Below, in pieces: positions 62,069 to 64,000 of a DNA stretch of 64,000 bases. Each line of letters begins with the position of its first letter. The first letter of the stretch is position 1. A program made the position numbers and the translations under genes. The notes beneath the pieces were generated by a model. That model was not told where the DNA came from, ran no database searches, and was given only the letters and a program-made list of their open reading frames with translations. Source of the stretch: Pandoraea commovens (GTDB taxonomy: Bacteria; Pseudomonadota; Gammaproteobacteria; Burkholderiales; Burkholderiaceae); assembly GCF_902459615.1 (NCBI RefSeq), contig NZ_CABPSA010000002.1:806001-870000 (forward strand), given 5' to 3'.

Positions 62069-62133
62069 CTACCCAGTTCAGAACCTGCCGCACGCTGTAC
62101 TAAGACGTGGAACGTCAACTTAAGGGGAAAGTG

Positions 62134-63331
<1,198 letters not shown>

Positions 63332-63356
63332 AGGTCCCACATAAGAGACAACAATC

Positions 63357-64000
63357 ATGAAAAAACTACTTGCCAAACTCCTGCTCGCCGCCGCCTTCAC
63401 GGGTGTCGTGGGCCTCGGCGCCAGCGCCGCACTGGCCCAGGACGCTTCGGCGCCTGTCGCCGCTTCGGAATCCGCTGCACCCGCACCCGCCGCGGCTGCC
63501 GCAACGCCAGCGGCCGCACCCGCACCTGCTGCACAAGCCGCTGCGCCGGCCGCTCCTGCGGCTGCGCCCGTGCCGCCAAACAAGGGCGACACGGCCTGGT
63601 TGCTGACCTGTACCGCGTTCGTGATTCTCATGACGCTGCCCGGTCTGGGCCTGTTTTACGGCGGTCTGGTCCGCTCGAAGAACATGCTTTCAGTGCTGAT
63701 GCAGTGTTTCATCATCTTCTCGCTGGTAGTCGTCCTCTGGGCGATCTACGGCTATAGCATCGCGTTCACCGAAGGCGGGGCGTTCTTCGGCGGCTTCGAT
63801 CGCTTGTTCCTCAAGGGAATGACGCCGGACTCGGTGGCGGCCACGTTCAGTAAGGGCGTGAATGTGCCGGAGTATGCGTACATGGCGTTCCAGGCTGCGT
63901 TCGCCGCGATTACCTGCGCGCTGATCGTCGGTGCTTTCGCTGAACGCGCCAAGTTCTCGGCCGTGCTGTTGTTCACCGTCATCTGGTTCACGTTCTCGTA
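63357..64000 (+). CDS. amtB: Ammonium transporter AmtB, N-terminal part (runs off the window)
   Basis: The first 214 codons of an Amt-family ammonium channel. A signal peptide (about 1-28) is followed by an unusual Ala/Pro-rich spacer (about 29-75) and then the first helices with the family motifs DTAWLLTCTAFVILMTLPGLGLFYGGLVRSKNMLS and AFAAITCALIVGAFAERAKFSAVLLFTVIWFT. It works with GlnK in nitrogen uptake and is controlled from the sigma-54 promoter upstream of the porin. The C-terminus is outside the window. Confidence 0.95.
   Translation, partial: MKKLLAKLLLAAAFTGVVGLGASAALAQDASAPVAASESAAPAPAAAAATPAAAPAPAAQAAAPAAPAAAPVPPNKGDTAWLLTCTAFVILMTLPGLGLFYGGLVRSKNMLSVLMQCFIIFSLVVVLWAIYGYSIAFTEGGAFFGGFDRLFLKGMTPDSVAATFSKGVNVPEYAYMAFQAAFAAITCALIVGAFAERAKFSAVLLFTVIWFTFS

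Overview
This window reads as ordinary chromosomal core from a high-GC betaproteobacterium of the order Burkholderiales, most likely family Burkholderiaceae (Pandoraea or a close relative; genus inferred from gene content and base composition, not proven). Supporting signs are the two-gene B12-dependent methionine synthase, PhaM beside a patatin-like protein, the DUF1840, DUF3567, DUF2917 and DUF3108 families, the birA-coaX-SPOR operon, the lipB-lipA pair and the TorF porin-glnK-amtB operon. I recognise 64 protein genes, two of them cut by the window edges. I see no tRNA or rRNA gene, insertion sequence, prophage, integrase, attachment site, CRISPR array or replication origin.

Layout. 1-7.5 kb (mostly minus strand): the start of an MFS transporter, a heptad-repeat lipoprotein, an SDR oxidoreductase, dsbA, an FtsN-like SPOR protein and argS, then DUF1840, a small secreted protein and an MgtC-family membrane protein. 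7.5-12.3 kb: methionine synthase as two adjacent genes, a rhodanese and DUF3567. 12.5-24.4 kb: mixed metabolism and regulation (hydrolase, DUF3108, IclR, FAH-family enzyme, amino-acid-type binding protein, atypical crotonase, PhaM, patatin, AraC, LysE exporter, NTF2-like and chalcone-isomerase-like proteins). 24.4-25.1 kb is a 700-base gene-free stretch with inverted repeats. 25.1-31 kb: a ferritin-like diiron protein, rfaE2 overlapping an asparaginase, and the birA-coaX-SPOR operon. 31-36.2 kb: a four-gene MCE lipid-transport operon followed by VanZ. 36.4-46.3 kb: MFS transporter, thioredoxin-like ferredoxin, hydrolase, then dacC-dat-ybeD and lipB-lipA, the latter two blocks separated by a LysR/DUF2917/EamA segment. 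46.7-56.3 kb: a transport cluster with an N-formylglutamate amidohydrolase-like enzyme, an IclR regulator, a NitT/TauT-type ABC transporter, DctA and the DctB/DctD two-component system. 56.4-64 kb: a Tat-exported carbonic anhydrase, two thioredoxin-fold proteins, a lipoprotein, comM, ubiK and the nitrogen-regulated torF-glnK-amtB operon.

How the parts work together. The clearest regulatory logic is at the right end: a full-consensus sigma-54 promoter precedes torF-glnK-amtB, and an NtrC-type site lies about 290 bases further upstream, inside the divergent ubiK leader. The hutG-like/IclR/ABC/dctABD cluster looks like one carboxylate or acyl-amino-acid uptake region with several palindromic operator candidates. 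Cell-envelope functions recur: DacC with the D-amino-acid aminotransferase, the MCE transporter, SPOR proteins, DsbA and TlpA-like proteins.

I did not find a convincing undescribed system. The best leads are the crotonase that lacks both catalytic glutamates, the palindromes around the IclR/ABC cluster, the nested inverted repeat before the amino-acid-type binding protein, and the gene-free region before the diiron protein.
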